Source: Nemopilema nomurai
Lineage: Eukaryota > Cnidaria > Scyphozoa > Rhizostomeae > Rhizostomatidae
DNA length: 64,000 bases
Reading direction: 5' to 3'
Assembly (NCBI GenBank): GCA_003864495.1
Contig: ML133401.1
Coordinates: forward strand, 3,959,189 to 4,023,188
Shown here: one piece after another, positions 10,888 to 23,500 of the stretch
Numbering within the stretch: the stretch's first letter is position 1
Layout of the letters: the number at the start of each line of letters is the position of its first letter
The notes under the pieces: model-generated
The model's input: the letters and a program-made list of their open reading frames with translations, nothing else
Told to the model about the DNA's origin: nothing
Databases searched by the model: none
Program-made: the position numbers and the translations under genes

Positions 10888-12532
10888 TTAAAACTGTATA
10901 GTCTCAAAGTTTTTCTTTTTTTCTTGGTTTTTTTCCAGGATGTCCTTTTGCGATACTTTTTGATTTTTCTCGAAGAGTCTTTGATAGATATTCTCAATTT
11001 GGATGATTTCTTTCGAAACACTCCGTAAAGCTGGATTCACACTGGACGCATCAATCTCTAGAACATTCTCTATTAAGGACAGACTAGTTCCCCAACTAGA
11101 AATATAAATAAATTATCAAAATTGGCTACTGCTTTAACGACTGAATAAAAAAATTAACGAATAAAAAACTGATGATGGTCAACTTAAATACCTACCTAAC
11201 CAGGGGTGGCCAATTCATTCTAAGGATCCTTACTTATATATATATACTTTGAGTACTCCCCACTCTCGTTATTACGGAAAAACCGACACTACATCTATCC
11301 TTATGGGTACATCTTAATTGTTTGAGTCTCAAAACAACAGAAAAAATGCAAGGACTTCCTTGTAGGCTCACTACTCTTAATAGAGTTCTAAAGTATGACA
11401 TTATCAAAAACCTATCATTATCATTTTTTAATTTCACCCACATAACATAAACGATCACCATTAAATATTTCCAAATATGCAAAATTGGCCTAAAATATAT
11501 GCCTAAAATTAGTTGAGGCAATGAAAGAATTGAATATTGCTAATAAATTACTAGCATTTTGTCTTTGCTCGCAAAGTTATGAACAGAGACAGAGCTGCGA
11601 TGTAAAGTATCTTCACGGCTTAAAATCCTGGCGATGGTCCACTTAAATTCCTACCACTTAAATGCCTACCAAACCAAGGGTTCCCAATTCAAAATAGGTT
11701 TGCATTCTAATAGCTTGATACTGAATATTTACAAATGATGTAAAGGAACTAAGATGATAAAGAGTTGCAAAGCAGGATAAGACTCTGGCAAAACTAGTGA
11801 AAGATCCTAATGAATCATATCCAAGCCACTAAAAAGATTTCTCTCATTCTTCTCTTGAAAACGGCGTCTTCATAAACTGATGGAAAGTAGTTGCGATAAA
11901 GATAGTTCTCATAAATGGCTTGAAGTTTGCTTTGAATAACGATCGATCAAGATTCATACCTTGGCAATTTTCAAGAAAGTCTATTCTGAAACATCAGATC
12001 CACTTTCTGCATAATACCCAGTGTCACAGATTCATGGTCTAGAAGGCTGGGAAAAGAAAAAAAGATACCGGCATCTTTCTAGATCATAAAAAGTAATTTG
12101 ACACTGTGAATATAAAAATTCCGCTTGTTTAGTTACATAACTGTGGGATTTAAGGGTTCCCATTATCTGTTCTCATCATACCTAACTGTGACGAGAAAAG
12201 ATGTGTTGGCTATAACTGAGGTTATCATAACTGGAACAGATGTTAAAGAAATGGAACTTAGCCAATATAAGTTATTAAACGAGGCATCATAATTATGATA
12301 TAAGTGCAAATTGACGAGAGAGATAAACAGGACAGTGGTGAGAATGAATATCGACGAAATGTGCCGAATCAATCGGACTAGAATCGCGGGTTTAAGGTGG
12401 GCCTGAATTGAAGTAAACAAGTCCCTACAACCTCATAACTTCCCAAGATTTTGTATCCCTAGAAAGGTATCGTCCAGCATACATGTAGGACAGAAAAGAT
12501 ATACGTCCTGGTTCATTTGGTCCACTGAGCAG
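10888..12532 (-). pseudogene. decaying multi-exon gene, product not recognised
   Basis: Three minus-strand exon-like blocks have coding texture. Block 1, 12432-12532: follows CTTTTGTAG, reads LLSGPNEPGRISFLSYMYAG ... SWEVM and ends in phase 2 at a GT. Block 2 starts at 12046 after CTTTTCCCAG, with one nucleotide completing a codon. It reads LLDHESVTLGIMQKVDLMFQ and later KLQAIYENYLYRNYFPSVYE. It has two in-frame TGA codons at places where CGA (Arg) would fit, then a frame change near 11830. Block 3, 10888-11095: follows TTTATATTTCTAG, also phase 2, and is open for 68 codons, ending FETIQF and TAA. The matching phases argue that blocks 1 and 2 were joined. The last exon has a coiled-coil-like composition. 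No family recognised. Same strand as gene A, but no link to it is shown. Confidence 0.45.
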
Positions 12533-12954
12533 CTACAAAAGATGACCTGCAAGGGAAGTACTAAACATGAATATAAGTAGGTAGAGCATGCGTGATGTCC
12601 AAGTGTTTTAATGACAGATGACAATAATATATCTTTATCTTTGCATATAATCAGTAAAACCCAAACGGGCAAAGCACTGATTAGGGCGTTTTCCTCGTAC
12701 GAAAGAGTCAGCAATAGTCAGATAAATCTCCAATTGGACAGCTTTTCTTATTTTCAGTTTACGTTACCATTGTCATCTATCAACTTAAGAGTTAAAAATC
12801 TCAACTGTAGAAAACATTAAACTAAGTGCAAGCATATATAATACCCATACTGGATATGATAGAAATTTGCAATTTTGAGACTAGCACTGCTTTTTTATGA
12901 GTATAGATGCATTTGGAAAAATCATTAAATATCAAAATAATATCAATACTCACT

Positions 12955-13800
12955 TGGATGACATTTTGCAACATTGATAATAACACTGCATTTACAAATA
13001 TAAACACACTTGAGGAAATATGGGCAAAATGTGAAAAGTTAAATCAAAAGTAATTTTTACTAAATTATGCAACATTGAGAATAACAATGTATTTTTCACA
13101 AAATATATGTATTTGAAAAATGGTATAAAACATGAAGTGTAATGGCAATAGTAACTTTGATAACATTTTGCAAAATTGAGAATAATCCCACTACATCTGA
13201 AAAAATATATGTATATGAAAAATGGCCTTTAAATTGAAAGATAAAATCAATGGCAATTTTGATAACATTTTGTAATATTGAGAATGACACTGTATTTTTC
13301 ACAAAATATATATATTTGAAAAAGGGTTTAAAACATGAAGTGTAATAACAATAGTCATTTTGGTAACATTTTGCAACATTGAGAATAATCCCATTATATC
13401 TGAATATATATATATTTATATATGTATATTAGAATTAGCTTGAAATTGAAAGATAACATCAAAGACAATTTTGATAACATTTTGTAATACTGAGAGTGAC
13501 ACTGTATTTTTCACAAAATATATGTACTTGAACGAGGGTATAAAACATGAAACGTAATAAAAATAGTAATTTTGATAACATTTTGTAACATTGAAAATAA
13601 TCCCACAACATCTGTTTATGCATTTGAAAATATGTTTAAATTTGAAAGATAATATCATTTGCAAATATGATAACATTTTGTAATATTAAGAAAAACACTG
13701 TAATTATGAACATATCTATGCATGCGAAAAGTGTCACAAAACATTTCAATGTAATATCAATATTCATTGAATGGCATTTTGCAATATTTAAAATAAAACA
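12955..13800. repeat. degenerate ~100-bp tandem array, about nine units
   Basis: The landmark ATTTTGYAAYATTGAGAATR recurs at about 12963, 13063, 13163, 13263, 13365, 13476, 13576, 13676 and 13773, so the period is 100-111 bp. Suffixes partly alternate between CACTGTATTTTTCACAAAAT and AATCCCAC types, giving a higher-order dimer of about 205 bp in the middle. Minus-strand open frames here repeat a motif like LQNVIKI and are products of the array, not genes. Confidence 0.85.
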
Positions 13801-14220
13801 TGCATACTGACAAAAACACAGTAAGCACAATGTAAGATGACATCAACAAGAATGAAAATGATATCCATGCAAATGGGAAAATTAGACAAATGGTTGTAAT
13901 TTGATATATAAGCAAGGAATGATATAAAAATGACATATATACGCAACAACAGTATAAAGTTTAATTCAAAATGGATCGTAAAACCAATTACAGCATCATA
14001 CATATATTCAATTTAGTTGTCAAGCGATGTGAAATTGAGAAGCAGAAAAAACAATGAATGTCGACATGATATGGCGTAATTAGCTTATAAGAGACAACTT
14101 CAACAAGAATGGTAAAATATGATGATAATTGCACTTTGATGTTCGTAAATAGAAAATATCTCAAATGAAAGAGATAAAGCGAGCAAATGTGACTTGAAGT
14201 AATGAAATATGAAATAATAC

Positions 14221-14502
14221 CTGTTCTTGTTGAGTACTGAAGGCCGTGGTGTTCCGTACCATTCCCATCGATAACAAAAACTTTGACGTCATACTTTGTG
14301 TTACTTTTCAAAACGCCCAGAGTGGCATTGGTCGCATTTATGTATGCACTCTCTTCTAGCCAAATCGCTTCTGTATTACTCTTGTATTTTATCAGCAATG
14401 CCTTAACTCCAAGAGCTCCCTTGCACAGCGGTAAATGCCACGACACCACAATACTATGAATCTTCGCCACCAATGCAACATTGGTTGCTGGGCCAGGGAA
14501 AT
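14221..14502 (-). CDS. gene A Fn3 exon
   Basis: Fibronectin III exon of 282 nt, phase 1-1, between TGCTTTAG and a GTATTA donor. It reads FPGPATNVALVAKIHSIVVS, W, LPLCKG, then KYDVKVFVIDGNG, with the usual Fn3 Trp in strand B and a Tyr in strand F. It has the same length as gene B's Fn3 exon, but the two proteins are clearly diverged, unlike the near-identical Ig exons further inside. It lies about 1.8 kb beyond the last Ig exon and outside the inverted arm. Confidence 0.8.
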
Positions 14503-17500
14503 CTAAAGCAGTAAAAATGTAAATCTTTAGGTATTAAAATATATCTCAGGCTTTAGTGTTACGCTTATCTTGAGCTTGAGCAGGCCACAGTCAGATTATT
14601 TTAGCCAGCAACTTTTCCAAGAACCGTGGACTTCTTTTGTTACCAATCTCTTTCTAAAGCTCATTCCTTCAAGACACCTGCTTTCAAACTAAAGTGTACG
14701 GCAAGTATCTTCTTCAGGCTACGCTTGAAGTAGAGTCTCATTTGCAAAATACCTTCAACAGTCGATGGATGCAAACATATCTTTTGCTGTATATCAAGTA
14801 ACCCTCTTTACCATTACGGAGCCTTAAACAAAATCACTCGACCTAATTTCAATAAGCTTTAAAAATGGTGAATTAGAAATACTGCCTGACATGTCGATTC
14901 TTCAGTCAGTTGGAGCTTGAAAATCTTAGTATATGCCATGTTTCTCAAATACATCAGAACAACCTTAAGCATTTCCTTCGCAAACAAATTTTAATTTGGT
15001 TATTTTGGGACCAACATAGCTCTTCAAAGTATTTGTTGCAGAACATGAATATCCAACAATCGTGACAAAGAATAAAGCCTTCGTGTTATTGCGTAATGGT
15101 GTCACTATTTTTTTTATCAAAATGAGCCAAATTGTGTCGGCATCAAACCAAGACATGAATGAAGCTCTTTATAAATCAGTAAGTCATAAAACATACATAC
15201 AAATAAAACCAATGAATCATACCAACAATCCTACAGTACTAGAAATTCAATTACAGTATAATTCTGGTAAAAGACCCCTTTTTCAATACTAGAAATATTT
15301 CCACGAAACTTTTCAAAACTACAAATGTTTCCAAATGAGCAGAAAAATTGACAGCTCCAGACCTGGGAGCGGGGGAGGATAGTTTTGCCTTTTAATGTCA
15401 CATTTAAGGAAGGCTTATTAGTTATTTATCAAAAACATTGAAAGTGATTGCAAAATTGCTTTGAGTTGATAATAAGGAGGGTTTGAACTATAAAACTTGC
15501 AGCTGATTTAAGGCTATAACTTATTCTGGACTTATCAAATGAGAAAACGTTATCGACATCAAACCAAGATAGAAAAGGATACTTTCAATAAATCAGTAAC
15601 TCATAAAAATACATACAAAAACCCAGTGGTGTAGAGAGGGGGTGGGGCAGGGGGGTGAGCAATTTGCCCCAGGGCCTTGGCCTAAAAGAGGCCCCCAAAT
15701 TATGATGGAAATTTTTTCACATACATCTTCTAATCTGAGTTTCGCCGAGTTTTGCAAAATTGTTCTTATTGGTGGGAGAGAGCCCTGATAAAATTAGGTA
15801 ACCCATATAATATTGTTTTAATCTATGGTCAGTTCAAGTGAGTCATGTTTGCATTTAGAATCGTTGAACAAAGTTATATGAAAAGCGTAGTTCTATGGGA
15901 TTTTCTTTACAAAAGTGCGTAGAATAAATATTTGCTTTCATTTTAGATTTTAACATTGTGTAGCTCATTAGAAAAAAATAACCAGAAGGAGCACATTTCG
16001 AAGTCCACTTCAATCAGCTGAAAGGGTGTGGTCAAGAGCGCATTTAAATCGCTTATCTTTAGAACTAATGATTTTATTACATTTTAGGATATTCTATTCA
16101 TATTCTATAACGTGCACAAACGTTTGGAAATAATGGGCGTTTCCCATTTTTAAAAGGGCGTGGTCGTAATTTTCTTTGGATCTGACTCCAGGGCCCCGAC
16201 CGACACTTTGCCCCAGGGCCCAAGAAAACCCAATAAATCACAGCAACAAATCCTACAATGCAAGCCCTCTATTTTGCTAACACAAGAAATGTTTCCAGGA
16301 AATCTTTTCAACATACCTGGTTTGACAAGCGTTCTTGTTATGTTCACCTCCTTCACACTATTGTTTGCCAAGCAGGTGTAAACACCGAAGGTATTGTCTT
16401 CTAAGTTAGTTACTATATGCGTAATCGCCCTGGGTCCACGTTTAAGCTCTTTGCCTGAAAACATTACTCTAACTATTGGGGTAGGATTTCCTTCTGCAAC
16501 GCATCGTATGGCAGCCGTACTCGGCTTACACGCTGTTATGGTGGAGCTGTTGCTTGTAAATCTGGGTCCATCTGCAAAGTAAAATCCTTTTTCTCAACTG
16601 AAGCTTGGCGGAATGGAAAACATTATCGACAAGAAGGCTGGAAACAAGATCAAGTATTACTTTATTATTGGAGGAGGGGTAGTAGATAAAGGTAGTAGAG
16701 GAGGGGTAGTAGATAAAGGTAGTAGAGGAGGGGTAATGAAGGAGGGTAGTAGAGGAGGAGTAGTGGAGGAGGGTAGTAGAGGTGGGGTAGTCGAGGAGGG
16801 GTAGAGGAGAAGGGGTAGTGGAGGAAGGAAGGATATTTACAAAATCTGATATTATTAACTGTTATTTTGAAAGACAACTGTTAGGCAGTGTGTAGTAATA
16901 AATGATTGAATATGGAAAATCATACAGTGAACCGTGAGGTAAGTAGTTTTGTTAACTGCAAGTCCAATCCCGTTTGAAGCTTCACATGTGTATATTCCAT
17001 TCCAATTCTTTTTCACTGCCTTCAAAACAGCTACTCCGTTACTCTGCGGTAAAACTGTGTTGACAGGAAATAACCAGCGTATTGTAGGCGCGGGATTGGC
17101 TGCCAATACGGTGCAATTGAATGTGGCATTCTGGCCTTCTATGACAGTCATAGAAGGAGGAACACTCGTAAGTGGCCTCACTGAAAAAATAACAAGAGTG
17201 AAAACCTTGAGAGTGCCAATGGCCAGATATGAATATGTAATGACCAGCGAATATTTACAGCTTGAATGCAGTAAACTGCTTGTCATTTGTACCAACTGCT
17301 TGCCATCATATCGATCAAATGCAGAAAGTACAGATTTTAAATGAAATAATCTAATAAACACAATATGATGAACCAATTTTGTACTATTAAAATATGACCT
17401 TTATTCACTGCATCTTTGAGTATTTGGACAGCTTATTTGACCGTGGATGTGGCAGATTGCCGTGCTGCTTTCACAAAGCAAACAGTATTACTTTTGGATC

Positions 17501-20500
17501 TTTTAGACACAAAATACTCCTTGTAAGGTCATGAAAATCATAGATGAGACCTCTAGACACTCGATTTATCTCAATGAATAGTTCAAGTGGTCTTCGTACC
17601 TTGAATATCGACAGTGGTATCGCTGCTGGTTCCATCCCCAAATGAATTGTAGGGGATGCATCTTACTGTTGCCTTGTAGCCAACAAAGCCTGCATAATCA
17701 ATGCTTTTTATTTGGTAGGTGGCAGAGGAGGAGTCCTGGAGAGGAGTTAGTGACGATCCTTGCAATGCGTAGAATTTGTACTTGGCCATGGGACTGGCGC
17801 GAGCAGAGCACGTGAATGAGACAGATGAGCCATTTAATGGCTTTAGACTTGAAGCTGCAATAGCAACATTGTCGGGCGGGTCTGCAAATGACAGAAAGAT
17901 AATATCATGTCGCTGAAAGGTGTACAGAGATAACTGCAATCATAATAAAAAATTGGGATGAAATGTGAACACAGGAACAATTAATTAGAAATGAGAACAG
18001 TGTGTAGTCAGTGAACTCTATATAGGTCGCGTCTCTTAGAGACAGTCACACAAAATTTGCGACAAAATTTGTGCAAAAGTTTAGAGAAAGAAAAACACGT
18101 TGCTTTCCTATAGAATCGCTTTGTTGTGGCTCTCTATAAATGAAACGTAGTTGTCCATCGATTATCAAAACTCCATTTGTCAAAAGATTATCATTAACCA
18201 TACCAATAAATGTGCACTTACAGTAGATTGGATACTAATCTATTCGTTTTTCTCCGATTGAAGTTGGGTTCAAAGGGTTTCTTTTTATAACAGATCACAA
18301 AATTGCAACTAGAGAAATAATGATAGATGCATGAAGGTACATACGATTGACTGTAAGAGACTGTTTCTTCGACGAGCTCCCAACTGCATTGGTCGCAATG
18401 CAGGAGTAGTTTCCGCTATGGTCCCGTGTTATATTAGACAGCGATGCCAAACCATTCATATGACTTATCGTCGCTCCCTTTGGCTCTTGTAAAGAGATGG
18501 TTGGCGCGGGGTTGGCACTAATGACAGTACACTGCATTGTGGTACTGTCACTTTCGTTGACGATGCTCGGGTTGATAGAAAAAGTTATGACCGGAGGAAC
18601 TGAAAGGTAAACAGCTCACATGAGTGTCAGCCGCAAGAAGATGTTTCGAGCCAATTCAAAATGAAAACACGACCGAAACTATATAGGCCTATGCTGGCAT
18701 GATAGCGAGGAGAATACCTTGGATGTTCAGCGTTATGTTTGCACGAGAAGATTCGCCAAACGAAGTATATGCCATGCACTCGAAGGTAGCCGTGTAGTTT
18801 GTGAATTCCTCATGATTCAAAGAGGGTGTGACAAAATAGGAACTAGCTCCGTCTTGAAGAATCGACCCATTGGCAGAGAAGAACCTGAAACGCGGCTTCG
18901 GGAAGGCACGTGCGGAGCAGTTCAATGTCACTGACGAGCCAGTTATGGGAGTGGTTGTTGTTGCTGTTATCCTCACTTGATCAGGTGCGTCTGTTTACAA
19001 TGGGCAATGAAAAATGACAGATTAGAGTAAAAAAGACAATCATTGACTAATCAACATTAGTTTGTCAGTATGTTCATTAATTAAGATTTCTCTGGCTGGA
19101 AGTTTATATCCTTGGAAAGGCAGAGCTACGAAAATTCTACTATGATAAGAAATTTAAACAACATCCAGATCAAAACAAGAACAGTTTGATTCAAGAAAGT
19201 AGCAATCCAGATTAACATGCATCATACTTTAGGAGGTAATTCAAGCCACGTCACGTCACAAAACAATGGTAATAGCTGATTAAATAGAGAATCAACAAAG
19301 ATAAATCTTTACGTACGATTAACCGAGAAACTAGCAGTCTTGGTCACAGGGGAACCAGGCACTCCATTTTGGGCTATACACGAATACATTCCTGCATCAC
19401 TGCGAGACACATTGGAAAGGGTAGCAATGCCGTTAGTGTGTGTTATACTTGAATTCCTTGGGCTTCGAAGAGTTAGGGTAGCAGATGGATTTGCAGCAGC
19501 AACAACGCAGGAAAGGTTTACACTGCCAGTTTCCATAACATTTTGCGGAGTAATTGTAAACGAAATCCTTGGTGGCACTGGATAGATAAAGAGTCAGAAT
19601 GGCATTAAAATAATCAGAATGTTGACAATTGTATGAGTTTCATTCACAAATTTTCAAACTAAATTGCTTCATAAATGTGAGAAAATAAAGAAATTCAAAA
19701 TTACAAAACACTGCACACTGCGCATTTGGTGGCGCGAGAATTGAAGCATGAAAAGTCATTCACTTCGGTCGATGATTGCGATTGCATCAAAAAGAATTTA
19801 CTTTAAACAATTACCTTGAATGTCAAGCTTTACTGAAGCGGTAGCTCCATTACCCATCATATTATACGGTACACATCGAAAAATGGCGCTATAATTTGTC
19901 ACCGATTCGTAGTTTAGGGCATCAGTGACGAATGTTGCACTTGATGAGTCCTGAACTACAGCGTTTGTAGCACTTAAAAATCTAAAACGAGGCTGCGGAG
20001 TCCCACGTGCTGAGCAAGTCAAAGTGACAGTCGAACCATTCACGGGCTTGTTATTGGAAGACGTAAGGTTAACATTGTCAGGTACATCTGCAAGAGAATC
20101 GAGAATAGCTAGAACTAAAGAAAAACATTGGCATTAAAACGATAGTTGACGATGAAGTCTGAAGTCGCATAGCAACAAGAAATGACACTCTGACACTGAT
20201 GACTTACGATTAACGGTCAGCGTGGTACTTCCAGTGACAGACCCAACGCTGTTGCTGACATTACATGTGTATGTTCCACCCTCATTAGCCGTGACACTGC
20301 TCAATGTCACATTTCCATTTGTATGAGCAATTTGGATGCCACTAGCATTTCTAATGGCGACTATGGGTACTGGGTTAGCAGCTAAGATCTTGCACTCAAT
20401 GACGGCACTCTGGGCTGCATTCACAGTACTGGGTATGGCTGATACCACGATGCGCGGTAGAACTGAAATTGATGACAATAAACGGTGAAAATCGATACGA

Positions 20501-23500
20501 AATTGTCAATATTGGAGTGTCAGTTTATTTCTTCTTAAATCTGAAGTAGCAGAGGATTGTGTCGACCAACTACCTTTCAAGGATAGTTTAGAGAAATGAA
20601 ACTGGTCTTTGAGCATATAAATCTGCTATAATGGAGCAAAGTTACAAGGGAAACCTTAAGAAGCATCATTCACGGAGAAATTCTAATCATTTGTGAAAAC
20701 GCAAGGACCTACTTAATTGACGGAAAGAAAGCAGGCTAGAATAGATTGAAAAGATTCTCTCACTCATATCTAGCCATTTGCAAAGTTTTTTCGCAAAGGA
20801 AGCAAAAACCAAAAGGTCTGGAGCTGCTTCAGAAAATAGTCGACTTTTTATCAAGAGTATTAATTCACATTTACTACTGACAAGTGACTATTGCAGAGCA
20901 GCTGTAACATTAAAAATTGACGGAACCTACGACAAATGGTGGAAGAGAATCCAACAATAGCTTTCAAAATTTGGGCAGGAAAGTGTATAAATGACCTGAT
21001 GTTTGTCCTGCGGACATACTTCATAAACTTCGCATCATAGGAATAGTTTGTCATGCAAAGTTTATCCCAATATCATATCTATATAATAGTTCTTCCACTT
21101 CAAAAAACTCTTAATACAGAGAAAACAATCCATGTTTCAAATACTCTTGCCCAAAGGTCAAACTCTGCCCTACTTTCAAACACTTTTTTTACTAAGCTGT
21201 GCGCATGAAGGCACCAACTATGAACAACGAGTCATATTGGATGGGCCTCGCACTAGAACGCCCTTCGGAGAAAGTCCAACAGCTGCATGTAGAAAAACGT
21301 TGCATACCTTGGATTTCCATGCTGGTCTCAACAGCTGTTCCGTTTCCCAGAAGATTGTACGGAACGCATTTGTAAGTAACAATATATGCACCACTGTAGC
21401 TGACACTTGACTCTGTGTAAATTCCACTGCTCGCTGAGCCGGCACTGTTTACTTCTACATCTACGCCATTATCAATACGGTAAAACCTAAACGAGGCTGG
21501 TGGATACGAGTCTGCCTTGCAAGTGAAGGTCACTGCTGAGCCTTCCCTCGGCTTTGAGTTCGAGGCTGTCATGTTCGTGGACACAGGTTTGTCTGCAAAA
21601 CAATCCAGTTATTAGGGCACTGGGAAACGAATCATTTTGTGTATTGACGGACGATTTACAGGTGTGGGACGAAGAAAGAAACAACTGGAATAAAGCACCT
21701 TTATAGACCAGTTTACATGGCGATGCACCAAATGTGAAACTAGTTGGGAGGATATATTCAGAGCACATAGTCTAGATCAACTGCTGTTGATATTATTGTT
21801 GAAGAACGAGAATCTACCGTGAAATAGTATATTCAATCAAGATGATTCCTATTTTACAGGCCATATTGTGCTGCTTGAAGAAACAAGATGCCTTTTCCTC
21901 TATCAATTTCATACTTAAAACAGAACAAACACAGTGTCTTTTAAAACTGGATACCCGAGGAATGTTATCAAGGCAACTGTAAATTTACTCACACATAACA
22001 TAGACTTGGATTTGTGCAGATCCGTTCGTGTATCCATTTTCAGCGTGGCAAAAATACTGGCCACTGTCACTAGAAGTAACACTTGTCAGCTGTAGTCTGC
22101 TGCCAGTCTTATTCAAAGGGGCTCCACCCTTCTTCCACTGTATGGTTGGCAAGGGACATCCGGTGACGTCACATTCAAGAATGGCATTTTTTGTCTCGTT
22201 TACAGTCAATGTTGAACTTTTTGAACTTACTTTGATATAATCTAAAACGAAGCAGTGGAAATTAAATAAAGTTTCTGGGGAACCAATAAGGTATACAGAT
22301 ATGATACTGGTAAGATTTAGTCAAGGAAAGGTTGCAGAAGGTTAAATCTAGATAGTCAAGACGAACTTTCATTTAGCTATTTCATGTGATGCCATTTAGC
22401 TATCAATCTGGAACGAAAGACCTGGGAATATTGATAAATAGTTTTGAATGCCTTTCTGTAAAAAGAGGTACCAGCCGGCCCATTAAACAACTCCGAGATT
22501 TGGGGTGACAAGGCCTTAGGCGATTTTTACGTGGATATATAGTTTCTCGTGAAAGAAGGAATTGAAAACAGCCTTACGCATTATGACTAATATTCGCTTG
22601 GAAAGACTAATATTGACTAATATTCGCTTGGAAAGCTTATACATTTGGGTATTAGTGCAGCCGTAACACGCAACTCAAACTTTGATATTATTACGTAAAG
22701 ATTAGCCACTTACGACTCATAGCTGAAGAATCAGTGAAAACATCGAACAAGAAACTCTAGTGCTAATAAGTTAAGAAATGAAGAAATTAGCGTTGATAAT
22801 GATGAGTAAAGCTCTCCTTCTTTATATGTTAGCAGGTGTACCATTCGTTTGGTTATATGGTATAATTTCCATATCAGAAGTACATCAGCAGAAAAAGAAT
22901 TTTATATGCTTTGTGAGCACTACGCTTTCTTCTGATATTTCATTTTTCACCTGCTACCTCCCCCTTCCACTCCAAAGAAAAAACATCAGGATCAGGCAGC
23001 GTTTAAAAAACGGTTATTTAACTAGCGTCCAACTAAAACCCCTAAAGCAAACACAGACCTGTCACCGTAACGGACTGTGTCTTTATTAGTCCATCTCCAA
23101 TGGAGGTTTCAGGAACGCATTTGTAGATGCCGCTATGCGTAGCACAGTCGCTGGCATTCACAGTCAATGACCCATTCGTTGAATTGCCAATAGACGCATC
23201 ATTGATGTAGAATCGGTACTTGGAAACACTCGGTCGACCGACGGCGTTACAAGTCAGCTGCAGGATTTGGTTCAACTTCGGGTTTGAGGGTGTCACGTTT
23301 AACGAAGTGTTCTTTGGACGGTCTGCGAGACGAAAGAGTGAGGTCAAATTTGTGGTTGTCAAACGATGATGCATCGCCCATTGAAACAAGGCATTGCTAG
23401 CATAGGCGTCAAATCTTGATTGGCTGCGAAAGGAATTGCCGCAGCGGGAGTCCCCATCGAATCAAGCCAATCAAATTGCCAGAAATGAGGGAGGAGGACC

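Noticed and set aside
12163..12420. Hydrophobic minus-strand ORF considered as gene A's transmembrane exon
   Set aside because: No phase 1 acceptor before the hydrophobic stretch and no stop-transfer pattern; it overlaps the intron between two blocks of the unrecognised gene.
13096..13830. Several minus-strand ORFs with a shared LQNVIKI-like motif
   Set aside because: They are translations of the tandem array.
16613..16877. Repetitive ORFs on both strands
   Set aside because: They are readings of the GGGTAGTAGAGG minisatellite.
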